From Pseudomonadota bacterium (GTDB taxonomy: Bacteria; Pseudomonadota; Gammaproteobacteria; Steroidobacterales; Steroidobacteraceae): DNA of 33,450 nt. How positions within the stretch are numbered: position 1 is the first letter of the stretch; the number at the start of each line of letters is the position of its first letter. The DNA lies in contig JAKAYU010000013.1 in NCBI GenBank assembly GCA_021809525.1, positions 1-33,450 of the forward strand, given 5' to 3'. Made by a program: the position numbers and the translations under genes. Under the pieces are notes generated by a model. That model saw only the letters and a list, made by a program, of their open reading frames with translations. It searched no databases and was not told the origin of the DNA. Shown one piece after another: positions 7,682 to 17,027 of this stretch.

Positions 7682-9754
7682 ATGAGATCGACGCTTCGCG
7701 GTGTCGGCGCGGCGGTGGTGCCGCTGCTCGGTCTGGTGCTGGCCGGGTGCGGTGGGGGTGGCGGGCCATCGGCGCCGGGCGGCGGGTCGGGTGTGACGAG
7801 TCTGACACTCGCGGTGGACCCTGCAAGTGTCAGTGTCATCGCCGGGGGCTCCGCGACATTCACGCTCGAGACGAGTCCCGCGGCCTACAGTCCTGTGACC
7901 GTGGCCTCGGTCAACCCACCGGCGGGTCTTCAGGTGGCAACCGAGGCCGGGGCGAGCGCGGGATCGGGCACGCAGACGGAAATTATTACTGCGGCGACCA
8001 CGACGGCAGCGGGGACGTATACGCTTGCCCTCGAGGGGAGCGAGCGCGGGCTTACCGGTACCGTCGAGGTGACCGTGCAAGTGCAGGCGGCCGCGAATGG
8101 AACGCTCCAGATTCAGGCATCACCGGGCGTGTTGTCACAGCCGGCGGGCGGGTCATCGACATTTGCGGTGGACGTCAGCCCGGCGGTATCGAGCCCGGTC
8201 ACGCTGAGCTTGGTGAATGCGCCAGCGGGCATGCAGGTGAGCACCAACGCCGGCTCAGTCGCGAATTCCGGAGCGCAGAATGTGACGGTCAGCACGACGA
8301 CTACGGTCGCAGTGGGTACGTACACGCTCGAACTCCAAGGCGACGGTTCCGGTCAGACGGCAACGACACCGTTGACGGTTCAGGTGCAGCCGGCCCTGCC
8401 GGCGTCGTTCGTGAAAATCGAGCAGGAGACCTTCAACTACTTCTGGAATACGACCAACCCCAGCAATGGACTCGCGCCCGATCACTATTCGACCGCCGAT
8501 GGACCCTCGCCCTACGCCAGCATTGCCGCGACCGGATTCGCACTCAGCGCCTACCCCATCGGTGTCGAGAATGGCTGGGTGTCGCACGCGCAAGCAGCGC
8601 AACGGGTACTGACGACGTTGGGTTTCCTTTACAACGCCCCACAGGGAACGGCAGCTAGCGGGGACAGCGGCGATCAAGGGTTCTTCTATCATTTTCTCAA
8701 CCTCGATACCGGCGTGCGCTATGGCACCAGTACGGGGCTGTCGTCGATGGACAATGCCCTGCTGATGGCTGGAGTGCTGTTCGCGGCCAGCTATTTCAAT
8801 GACGGCAGCAGCACCGATAATCAGATCCAGAGCCTCGCGAGCGCCGTCTTCGACCGCGTCGACTGGCTCTGGATGGCGCACAGCGACCCGCCGCTCATCA
8901 ATCTAGACTGGACCCCGGAAGCGGGGTTCTCACCGGACAGTTGGCAGGGCTACAACGAGGCGATGATTCTTTATATCGAGGCGCTGGGCTCCAAAACCTA
9001 CCCGCTGCCGGCGAGTGCCTGGAGTGCCTGGACGGCAACCTATCCGCAATTCTGGGGCAGCTATTATGGACGGGAACAGCTGAGTTTTGGACCGCTGTTC
9101 GGATCGCAGTATTCCGAGGCATGGATCGATTTCCGTGGCATTCAGGATGCCTTCATGCAAAGCAACGGCATCGACTACTTCATCAACAGCCGTCGCGCGA
9201 GCGAGTCGCAGCAAGCCTACGCTGAGGCCAATCCCGGCGGCTGGAGCGGCTATGGGGCCAACCTCTGGGGTCTCACGGCATGCGACGGTCCCGGCGTCTT
9301 CACGGTCACGGACGCCAACGGTCAGATGCGCGATTTCCAGGGTTACCATGCGCGCGGCGCGGGATTGGAGTATGCCTACGACGATGGCACCATCGCGCCC
9401 ACAGCCGCGCTCAGTTCGATTGTGTTCGCGCCCGCTATCGTCATTCCGACCCTCGAGGCGATACAAGCGCAGTACGGGAACTACATGCTCGGTCAATACG
9501 GCTTTCACGATGCCTTCAATCCCAGTTTCCAGGATACGGCAGTGACCCCCGCTTCCGGCAGCGTGGTAGCCGGCGTGGGCTGGTTCGACAATCAATATCT
9601 CGGCATCGATCAGGGTCCAATTCTGCTGATGCTCGAGAACTACCGCAGTGGCCTGGTGTGGAGCGTGATGCGTGCAAACACCGTCATCCGCGCCGGTCTG
9701 CAGCGTGCCGGGTTCACGGGCGGGTGGCTCTCGGGAGCCCCGGCCCTGCAGTAA
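7682..9754 (+). CDS. Lipoprotein with two Ig-like repeats and a PF10091/GH144-like glycosidase domain
   Basis: Predicted surface or periplasmic carbohydrate-active lipoprotein, 690 aa. I chose ATG 7682 because a strong GGGGGGAGG ribosome site precedes it and the signal peptide (LLGLVLAGC) then puts lipidated C23 in place. A glycine-rich linker follows. Two related Ig-like repeats come next (about 38-135 and 140-236). They share the pattern VSxxAGGSxTF...SPA..SPVT...PAG.QV...AGTYTLxLxG...VQVQ. The C-terminal 450 residues contain FVKIEQETFNYFW, SSMDNALLMAGVLFAASYF, DRVDWLWM, GYNEAMILYIEALGS, SYYGREQLSFGPLFGSQYSEAWIDFRGIQD, NLWGLTACDGPG and GFHDAFNP. These match the Pfam 'putative glucoamylase' family PF10091, which includes GH144 beta-1,2-glucan hydrolases. 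True activity may be beta-1,2-glucanase, beta-glucosidase or something new. It lies 117 bases after the ATPase gene, likely in the same regulon. Confidence 0.8.
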   Translation: MRSTLRGVGAAVVPLLGLVLAGCGGGGGPSAPGGGSGVTSLTLAVDPASVSVIAGGSATFTLETSPAAYSPVTVASVNPPAGLQVATEAGASAGSGTQTEIITAATTTAAGTYTLALEGSERGLTGTVEVTVQVQAAANGTLQIQASPGVLSQPAGGSSTFAVDVSPAVSSPVTLSLVNAPAGMQVSTNAGSVANSGAQNVTVSTTTTVAVGTYTLELQGDGSGQTATTPLTVQVQPALPASFVKIEQETFNYFWNTTNPSNGLAPDHYSTADGPSPYASIAATGFALSAYPIGVENGWVSHAQAAQRVLTTLGFLYNAPQGTAASGDSGDQGFFYHFLNLDTGVRYGTSTGLSSMDNALLMAGVLFAASYFNDGSSTDNQIQSLASAVFDRVDWLWMAHSDPPLINLDWTPEAGFSPDSWQGYNEAMILYIEALGSKTYPLPASAWSAWTATYPQFWGSYYGREQLSFGPLFGSQYSEAWIDFRGIQDAFMQSNGIDYFINSRRASESQQAYAEANPGGWSGYGANLWGLTACDGPGVFTVTDANGQMRDFQGYHARGAGLEYAYDDGTIAPTAALSSIVFAPAIVIPTLEAIQAQYGNYMLGQYGFHDAFNPSFQDTAVTPASGSVVAGVGWFDNQYLGIDQGPILLMLENYRSGLVWSVMRANTVIRAGLQRAGFTGGWLSGAPALQ

Positions 9755-10174
9755 ACCCGGCGGGTGTTCGAGCTTCGGCCTGCAGATGCTGCCTCACCGT
9801 CGGTGCGGTTGCAGGATCGGCTGTGCCCCAGTGCCCGAACCGGTCTCGGCGCATCAGTGATTCTGTCGGCAGATTTCACGTTGCGCCGTTCGGGCACCGT
9901 GCGGAGCGGGAAAGACCCATCGGCGCGGCGGCTGAACGATTGCCGGCCGCTTCAGGGCGAGTGCCGTGGCGAAGGCTGTCTTGGGCGCATGAGAGCCCGG
10001 CGCCGGCGGCAGGGACCGGGATCCGGCGATTCGACCGCGTCCGCCGAGGGCCCGCCGGGAACGAGATCCTCGGTCATCGATCCACGGCGACGGGCGGACG
10101 CACTCCCGATCCGCCCGCAGGCGCTATGCTGTGTGCGTGAGCCGCGAATCCGCAGCGAACCCAGGGTGATCATC
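9755..10174. other. Intergenic region before the cytochrome P460-like gene
   Basis: These 420 bases are GC-rich and hold only chance ORFs. No terminator with a T-tract follows the PF10091 gene. A TATGCT hexamer near 10124-10129 could serve as a -10 box for the next gene, but no matching -35 is visible. I see nothing else here. Confidence 0.4.
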
Positions 10175-10765
10175 ATGCGAACTGTTGCACTGCTCGGCAT
10201 GAGCGCCGTTCTCGCCGTAATTACGGCGGTATCTTTGGCTGCCACCCCGACTCCCCGTCCGATGGCGCTCTGGCGGACGGTGCAGGTGTTGCGCACAGCC
10301 GACGCGCGGATGTTCGAGAGCGCGGCATATCAGCCGGGCTCGCGCGCCGTGGATGCCTACACCATCGATCTGGCCAACCCATCCGCCAACGATGCCATCC
10401 GCAAGGCCGGCGGTATCACAAACGTGCGGCGTTATCCCAACGGCGCGCTTCTCGTGAAGGAGAACTTCAACCTGCATCGGCGAGCGACCGGTGTCACGGC
10501 CATGCTCAAGCTTTCCGGCTATGATCCCGCCGACCGCAACTGGGTCATGGCCGCGTACACTCCTGCGGGCAAGGTCATCGCCTACGGCAAAGTCCCCGCC
10601 TGCATCGCCTGTCACGCGATGGTGTCGACACAGGACTTCGTGTTCGCACCGCCGCCGAAGCAGCTGCTGTCCGTTGCCATCTGGAAGGCGTTCTTCCCGA
10701 AGCAGACTATTACATCTGCCTATGAGCAGCTGCTGCGCTGGCATCCCGCTGCCGTCGTGAGGTAG
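10175..10765 (+). CDS. Periplasmic cytochrome P460-domain protein (single c-type heme site)
   Basis: Exported protein of 196 aa. It has a signal peptide (MRTVALLGMSAVLAVITAVSLAAT) and one CXXCH heme-attachment motif (CIACH, C143-C146-H147) followed by DFVFAPP. Segments such as GALLVKENFN, NWVMAAYTPAGKVIAYGKVPACIACHAMV fit the cytochrome P460 family. Known members oxidise hydroxylamine or detoxify reactive nitrogen species; many relatives have no assigned function. ATG 10175 with CAGGGTGAT upstream gives the signal peptide; the track's start at 9764 is a chance extension. It stands alone between the sugar locus and the convergent purD, with no visible link to nitrogen metabolism in the window. 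Family is fairly sure; function is not. Confidence 0.75.
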   Translation: MRTVALLGMSAVLAVITAVSLAATPTPRPMALWRTVQVLRTADARMFESAAYQPGSRAVDAYTIDLANPSANDAIRKAGGITNVRRYPNGALLVKENFNLHRRATGVTAMLKLSGYDPADRNWVMAAYTPAGKVIAYGKVPACIACHAMVSTQDFVFAPPPKQLLSVAIWKAFFPKQTITSAYEQLLRWHPAAVVR

Positions 10766-10887
10766 GCACGCCTCGCACGGACCGCGCCCCGCTCCACTCA
10801 CGGGGTCGCCCGATGTCAGGTGGAGCCGTCTCCGTACAAGAAGTATGGACCGCAGTCCGGGTCAGCCTGAACGCCTCAGTGGCCGGA

Positions 10888-12183
10888 TCAGCCGCGTCGT
10901 TCGCGAGCGATAGCGCGGTGGCCGATGTCCCGCCGGTACTGCATGTCAGGCCAATGGATCGCCCCGACCAGCGCGTACGCGGTCTCGGCAGCCGTGGAAA
11001 CGGACTCACCGAGTCCTACTGCGCACAGCACCCGTCCGCCGTCGGTGAGAACCCGGCCGCCCTCCAGGCGCGTGCCGGCATGGAACACCTTGCCGCGCCC
11101 GGCGGCGAGCGCGGCCGCCTGCTCGAGCCCCTCGATGCGATCGCCCTTGCGCACCGTGTCAGGATATCCGCGCGCGGCGAGTACCACGCCGAGCGCGGCT
11201 CTGAGGTCCCATTGCGCGCTCACCGTATCGAGGCGGCCCGCGAGCGCCGCCTCGCACAGCACCGCCAAGTCCGAGCGCAGCCGGCTCAACACCGGCTGAG
11301 TTTCCGGGTCGCCGAGACGGCAGTTGAATTCGAGTACGTTCGGCGTGCCGTCCTCGGCGACCATCAGCCCGGCGTAGAGAAAACCCGTGTAGGGCGTGCC
11401 GTCGGCCGCGAGTCCGGCGATCGTGGGCTCGATGACCTCCCGCATGATGCGCGCGTGCAGCTCGGGCGTGACGCGCGGCGCCGGCGAGTACGCGCCCATG
11501 CCTCCGGTATTCGGGCCCCGGTCGCCGTCGTCGCGGCGCTTGTGATCCTGCGAAGTGGCGAGCGGCAGCACGTGCGCGCCGTCGGCCATGACGATGAAGC
11601 TGACTTCCTCGCCGCGCAGAAACTCCTCGACCACCACTTGCTCGCCAGCGTGGCCGAACCGGCCGGCGAACATCTCGCCGACCGCCGCGCGCGCCTCCTC
11701 GAGCGTCTCGGCGATGATCACGCCCTTGCCGGCGGCAAGCCCGCTCGCCTTGATCACGAGCGGCAGCGGCTGACGCTCGAGCCAGGATGGATCGTAGTCC
11801 TCGCGTGTGAAGGTGCGGGAGCGGGCCGTGGGAATGCCGTGGCGCTCGAGAAAGTCCTTGGTGAAGGCCTTGGAGCCCTCCAGGCGCGCAGCCTGCCGGC
11901 GCGGGCCGAAGCAGGCGAGGCCGGCTGCCTCGAAGGCGTCGACCACACCGGCCACGAGCGGCCCCTCGGGCCCGACGATGGTGAGCTGCACACCCTCGCG
12001 CCGGGCGAGATCGACGAGCGCCGGGATGTCCTCAGCGCCGACGGGCACGTTGCGGCACTTCGGCTCGAGGGCTGTGCCGGCGTTGCCGGGCGCGACCAGT
12101 ACTTCCTGCACGCGCGCGGAGGCGGCGCATCTCCAGGCGAGCGCGTGTTCCCGGCCACCCGCGCCGATGACGAGGACCTTCAT
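10888..12183 (-). CDS. purD: Phosphoribosylamine--glycine ligase (GAR synthetase)
   Basis: Catalyses the ATP-dependent joining of 5-phosphoribosylamine and glycine in de novo purine synthesis, in the cytosol. It is 431 aa, the usual length (E. coli 429). The N-terminal domain begins [20 protein letters not shown] and includes VAPGNAGTA and [17 protein letters not shown]. The ATP-grasp domain shows [55 protein letters not shown] and [24 protein letters not shown]. The ATP- and metal-binding region [21 protein letters not shown] is intact. The C-terminus ends with the common [17 protein letters not shown]-like segment. It starts 7 bases after the purH stop, so purH and purD are co-transcribed as the last genes of the long leftward operon. 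It converges with the P460 gene. Confidence 0.97.
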   Translation of the reverse strand: MKVLVIGAGGREHALAWRCAASARVQEVLVAPGNAGTALEPKCRNVPVGAEDIPALVDLARREGVQLTIVGPEGPLVAGVVDAFEAAGLACFGPRRQAARLEGSKAFTKDFLERHGIPTARSRTFTREDYDPSWLERQPLPLVIKASGLAAGKGVIIAETLEEARAAVGEMFAGRFGHAGEQVVVEEFLRGEEVSFIVMADGAHVLPLATSQDHKRRDDGDRGPNTGGMGAYSPAPRVTPELHARIMREVIEPTIAGLAADGTPYTGFLYAGLMVAEDGTPNVLEFNCRLGDPETQPVLSRLRSDLAVLCEAALAGRLDTVSAQWDLRAALGVVLAARGYPDTVRKGDRIEGLEQAAALAAGRGKVFHAGTRLEGGRVLTDGGRVLCAVGLGESVSTAAETAYALVGAIHWPDMQYRRDIGHRAIARERRG

Positions 12184-12190
12184 CGGTGCG

Positions 12191-13756
<1,566 letters not shown>

Positions 13757-13765
13757 CACAACACG

Positions 13766-14056
13766 TCAGTTGGTCAGGCCGAACTGCTTGAGCTTCTTGC
13801 GCAGCGTGCCGCGGTTGATGCCGAGGATGTCCGCCGCGCGGCTCTGGTTGCCCGCGACGTAGTCGAGCACCACGCGGAAAAGCGGCTCCTCGACCTCGCG
13901 CAGCACCAGGCTGTACAGGTCCGCCGGATGCGAGCCGTTCAGATGCGTGAAATAGTCGCTGAGCGCCCGTTCGGCATGACTGCGCAGCGGCAGTTCGTGA
14001 CCATTGATGCGGATGCCCCCATCACGCCACTGCTCGTTCTTTTTTTTTGCTGTCAT
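13766..14056 (-). CDS. fis: Fis family nucleoid-associated DNA-binding protein
   Basis: Small DNA-bending regulator of 96 aa (E. coli Fis 98). It acts as a homodimer in rRNA transcription, chromosome organisation and recombination. The C-terminal helix-turn-helix NQSRAADILGINRGTLRKKLKQFGL is nearly identical to that of E. coli. The preceding helices (DLYSLVLREVEEPLFRVVLDYVAGN) form the dimer core. ATG 14056 overlaps the dusB stop (ATGA), the classical dusB-fis pairing, so expression follows dusB translation. Codons 3-6 (Ala-Lys-Lys-Lys) contain nine consecutive A residues, which is a potential slippage site. The N-terminal beta-hairpin region differs from that of E. coli, as in other distant members. 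Confidence 0.95.
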   Translation of the reverse strand: MTAKKKNEQWRDGGIRINGHELPLRSHAERALSDYFTHLNGSHPADLYSLVLREVEEPLFRVVLDYVAGNQSRAADILGINRGTLRKKLKQFGLTN

Positions 14057-15069
14057 GTGAAATTCTCGAGTGAATCCGGTTCGTCAGGCCGCGCGCGCTC
14101 CGCTGCCCACGCGTCGAAGTGCCGGCGTGCGCGCGCGAACTGCTCGTCCGCGTCCATCGCCGCCATAAGATCCAGACGGATCGGCTCCGGATCGGAAAGC
14201 CATCGTTCGCAATACCAGCCTATGTGCTTGCGAGCGATGCGCACGCCAGTCTCCGCGCCGTAAAAACCGTACAGGGAGTCGAGGTGAGCGAGGATGATAT
14301 CACGCACCTCGCCGCGCGACAGCAGTGGACTCGCACGCGCATCGAGATATGCATCGACAGCACCGAAGATCCACGGCTCGCCGAAGCTCGCGCGTCCGAT
14401 CATGACACCGTCGGCCCCAGTGAAATCAATCACTTTGCGCGCATCCCGCGGGCTGCGTATGTCGCCGTTGGCAAACACCGCAATGCGCACGGCGGACTTG
14501 ATTTCGCGGATGGTTTGGTATTCGGCCTCGCCCTGGTAGAAATCCGCGCGCGTGCGGCCGTGGACGGCGAGCGCTTGAATCCCGTTGCGCTCGGCGATGC
14601 GCGCGATCGCGAGGCCGTTGCGGTGCGCGTGATCCCATCCGGTGCGGATCTTCAGGGTGACCGGCACATCCACCGCGCGCACCACGGCGGCGAGGATGCG
14701 CTCGATGAGCCCCTCATCGCGCAGCAGTGCCGAGCCGCAGAGCTTTCCACACACCTTCTTCGCCGGGCAGCCCATGTTCAGGTCGATGATCTGTGCGCCG
14801 CGATCCACGCTCAGGCGGGCCGCCTGCGCCAGCACCTGTGGCTCGGCGCCCGCGAGCTGCACGACGCGAGGCTCGGGCTCGCCGGTGTGATCGAGGCGGC
14901 GGCGCGATTTCGCCGTATGCCACAGCCGCGCATCCGAGGTGAGCATTTCCGATGCGGCGAGGCCCGCGCCCAGGCGGCGGCAGAGGATGCGGAACGGCCG
15001 GTCCGTCACACCCGCCATGGGCGCGAGCACTGCTCGCGAGGGCAGTGTGTACGGTCCGATGCGCAGCAT
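14053..15069 (-). CDS. dusB: tRNA-dihydrouridine synthase B
   Basis: FMN-dependent enzyme reducing uridines to dihydrouridine in the tRNA D-loop. I place the start at ATG 15069 (338 aa), giving MLRIGPYTLPSRAVLAPMAGVTDRPFR, which aligns with the family N-terminus. The track's start at 15093 adds eight residues. The barrel domain shows LAGAEPQVLAQAA, IIDLNMGCPAKKV with predicted catalytic C101, GSALLRD, VTLKIRTGWD, LAVHGRTRADFYQG, VFANGDI and GADGVMIGRASFGEPWIF (FMN phosphate binding). The C-terminal helical tRNA-binding domain includes HLDSLYGFYGAETGVRIARKHIGWY. The start shares one base with the stop of the upstream zinc-ribbon gene (TGATG), and its stop overlaps the fis start, so three genes are translationally linked. 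Confidence 0.95.
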   Translation of the reverse strand: MLRIGPYTLPSRAVLAPMAGVTDRPFRILCRRLGAGLAASEMLTSDARLWHTAKSRRRLDHTGEPEPRVVQLAGAEPQVLAQAARLSVDRGAQIIDLNMGCPAKKVCGKLCGSALLRDEGLIERILAAVVRAVDVPVTLKIRTGWDHAHRNGLAIARIAERNGIQALAVHGRTRADFYQGEAEYQTIREIKSAVRIAVFANGDIRSPRDARKVIDFTGADGVMIGRASFGEPWIFGAVDAYLDARASPLLSRGEVRDIILAHLDSLYGFYGAETGVRIARKHIGWYCERWLSDPEPIRLDLMAAMDADEQFARARRHFDAWAAERARPDEPDSLENFT

Positions 15070-16061
15070 CAGCGCGGTGGCCCGTGCGCGCACACCACGT
15101 CGGCGCCTTCGCGCAGACAGGCGTCGATCTCGAACCCAACGGCGTGGGGCCCGGGGTTGACGAACGCCACGGTCGCATCGATGCGACCGCCCGCCGGTAG
15201 CATCGCGGAGGTCGAGGTCGCGTTCGCCAGGTAGTCGCGCGGCGGCACGTCGCGCGCGGCAATCGTTCGTCCGTAGCGGTCCTGCAGCGTCACACGCAGC
15301 AGCGGCAGGGGCAGCGGCCAGCGCCCGCGATTGGCGATGCTCGCCCGCACCGTGATCTGGTGAGGATCCTGGCCGCTCACGGTGGCCCCGAGCTGGCGGG
15401 CTTCGTAGGCGCGCACGTTCCAGAGCGGCACGACGGGAATGCCGAGCGCGCCGTAGAAGGCGCGCACCGTTCGCCCCACGGATGGCAGCGTGGCGAGCGT
15501 GCCCCGATAGTGGTTGATGAGCTGGCCGGCGAGCACCAGCAGCAGAACGAAGGCGCCGAGCAGCCAGCGACCGGTGTGTGGCTCATACGCCGGCTCGAGC
15601 TCAAATTCCGCCGGCCCCGGGGCTGGCTTCTGCGCAGGCAGTGGCGCATCGTGCAGGGCGGGCTCCGGGGCGGCAGCGGCCGGCCCAAGCGCCGCCGCAG
15701 GCTCTTGCGCGCCGATGGCTGCGGGCTCTTGTTCTTGTGGCTGGCGCTCCTGCGCAGCCGCCTCCGGCTCGAACCAGACGTCCTCCGCCGTCTGCGGCTC
15801 CTGGCCCATCGGCTCGGGCGCGGCGTGTTCCGCCTCGCCCTGCATCGGTCCGCTCGGCATTGCCGGCGGCTCGGGCGCCGCCATGCTGCGCGGTGCCGGT
15901 GCGGACGGCGCCGAGGGGGTCTCGGGGGGGCTCTCCGAGAGCGACTCGAGCGCATTAAAGACGCTGCGGCAGCGGCCGCAGCGCACGTGTCCCTGCGCCG
16001 CGCGCAGATCCCCGGCCGTCACGACCAGCATCAGGCCGCATTTCGGGCAGACGGTATACAT
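15069..16061 (-). CDS. Zinc-ribbon and DUF3426 domain membrane protein
   Basis: Single-pass membrane protein of 330 aa without an assigned function. The N-terminus is a four-cysteine zinc ribbon of the MJ0042 type (CPKCG near residue 5, CGRC near 28). A long Pro/Ala/Glu-rich, probably disordered linker follows (about 40-165). One transmembrane helix comes next (WLLGAFVLLLVLAGQLI, about 165-185). The C-terminal domain of about 140 residues (PLWNVRAYEARQLGATVSG..., ITVRASIANRGRWPLPLPLLRVTLQDRYGRTIAARDVPPRDYL) matches DUF3426. Topology puts the zinc ribbon in the cytosol and the beta-rich domain in the periplasm. Homologues occupy this same position between prmA and dusB in related genomes. It starts directly before its neighbour and ends at the dusB start, so it is tightly co-expressed with both. 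Confidence 0.85.
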   Translation of the reverse strand: MYTVCPKCGLMLVVTAGDLRAAQGHVRCGRCRSVFNALESLSESPPETPSAPSAPAPRSMAAPEPPAMPSGPMQGEAEHAAPEPMGQEPQTAEDVWFEPEAAAQERQPQEQEPAAIGAQEPAAALGPAAAAPEPALHDAPLPAQKPAPGPAEFELEPAYEPHTGRWLLGAFVLLLVLAGQLINHYRGTLATLPSVGRTVRAFYGALGIPVVPLWNVRAYEARQLGATVSGQDPHQITVRASIANRGRWPLPLPLLRVTLQDRYGRTIAARDVPPRDYLANATSTSAMLPAGGRIDATVAFVNPGPHAVGFEIDACLREGADVVCAHGPPR

Positions 16062-16967
16062 TCAGGCCTGCGCTAGCGGGTCGGGAGCCGCAGTGCGCCG
16101 GCCGGCAAGGGCGATCCATCCCTCGCGCGAGCCGAACGGGCACAGCTCGAACCAGGGCGCGTATGCCGCGCACACCTGCGGCGCGTCGTGCTCGAGCAGT
16201 CCGGAGAGCAGGATCGATCCGTGTGGCGCGAGCAGTGCGGCGAAGCGCGGCGCGAGCGCCACGAGCGGCGCACACAGGATATTGGCCATCAGCAGCCCTA
16301 CGGGTGCGCTTAGCGCATCCGCCGAGTCGCACGGGCGGATCCGCTGCGCCAGCGCATTCGCCTCGGCGTTATCACGCGTCGCGAGCAGCGCTTGGGGGTC
16401 GATGTCGAAGCACTGCACGCCAGATGCCCCGAGCCGGGCCGCAGCGAGCGCCAGAACGCCGGAGCCGCACCCATAGTCGATCACCTCGCGCTCAAGCGGC
16501 GGGTGCGCGTCGAGCCACTCCAGGCACAGCGCGGTGGTCGGATGCGTCCCGGTGCCGAAGGCGAGGCCCGGGTCGAGCCGCACCACCGCGGCATCCGGGT
16601 CCTCGACCTGCTCGTGATGCGGGCAGATCCACAGCCGCACGCCGAAGCGCATGGCGTGAAAGTCGCGCAGCCACTCGCGCTCCCAGGCCCGGTCGGCCAG
16701 GTGCTGCACCTGCAGCCGCTCCGGCGGGACGCCGAGCGCGCTGCTCAGGGCGCGCACGGTGTCGGCCTGGGGCGCATCGGGCGCGAACAGCGCCTGCAGC
16801 CGGGTCACCGGCCACAGGCGCAACTCCCCCGGCGCCGGCTCGAGCACCGGCTCGTCACGCGCATCAGCGAAGGTGATCGCGCTCGCGCCGCACGCGAGGC
16901 AGGCCTCCTCGGCCTGTTCCGCCGGCAGGCCGAGTAGCTCGAAGCTGATCTGCAGAAACTCGCTCAT
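16062..16967 (-). CDS. prmA: Ribosomal protein L11 methyltransferase
   Basis: SAM-dependent enzyme that trimethylates ribosomal protein L11. It is 301 aa (E. coli 293). The N-terminal substrate-recognition domain is small and acidic (MSEFLQISFELLGLPAEQAEEAC...). The linker holds REWLRDFHAMRFG. The catalytic domain carries LDPGLAFGTGTHPTTALCLEWL, the SAM-binding motif VIDYGCGSGVLALAAARLGA, the acidic residue after strand two (CFDIDPQAL) and MANILCAPLVALAP. All are diagnostic for PrmA. The stop directly abuts the start of the zinc-ribbon gene. There is a 60-base gap after accC, the largest within this part of the operon. Confidence 0.96.
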   Translation of the reverse strand: MSEFLQISFELLGLPAEQAEEACLACGASAITFADARDEPVLEPAPGELRLWPVTRLQALFAPDAPQADTVRALSSALGVPPERLQVQHLADRAWEREWLRDFHAMRFGVRLWICPHHEQVEDPDAAVVRLDPGLAFGTGTHPTTALCLEWLDAHPPLEREVIDYGCGSGVLALAAARLGASGVQCFDIDPQALLATRDNAEANALAQRIRPCDSADALSAPVGLLMANILCAPLVALAPRFAALLAPHGSILLSGLLEHDAPQVCAAYAPWFELCPFGSREGWIALAGRRTAAPDPLAQA

Positions 16968-17027
16968 GCGTGCTGCGCAGGCGGGCCGTCCCTCATACGC
17001 TGCGGCGGCCCGGGGGCGGCGGGCGGG

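Noticed and set aside
6326-8080. 584-aa minus-strand ORF across the permease/ATPase genes
   Set aside because: It covers three well-supported plus-strand genes and shows only Arg/His-rich low-information sequence.
10787-10805. Hairpin CCCCG-N9-CGGGG between the P460 gene and purD
   Set aside because: It has a short stem, a large loop and no T-tract on either strand. Such pairs are expected by chance in DNA this rich in G and C.
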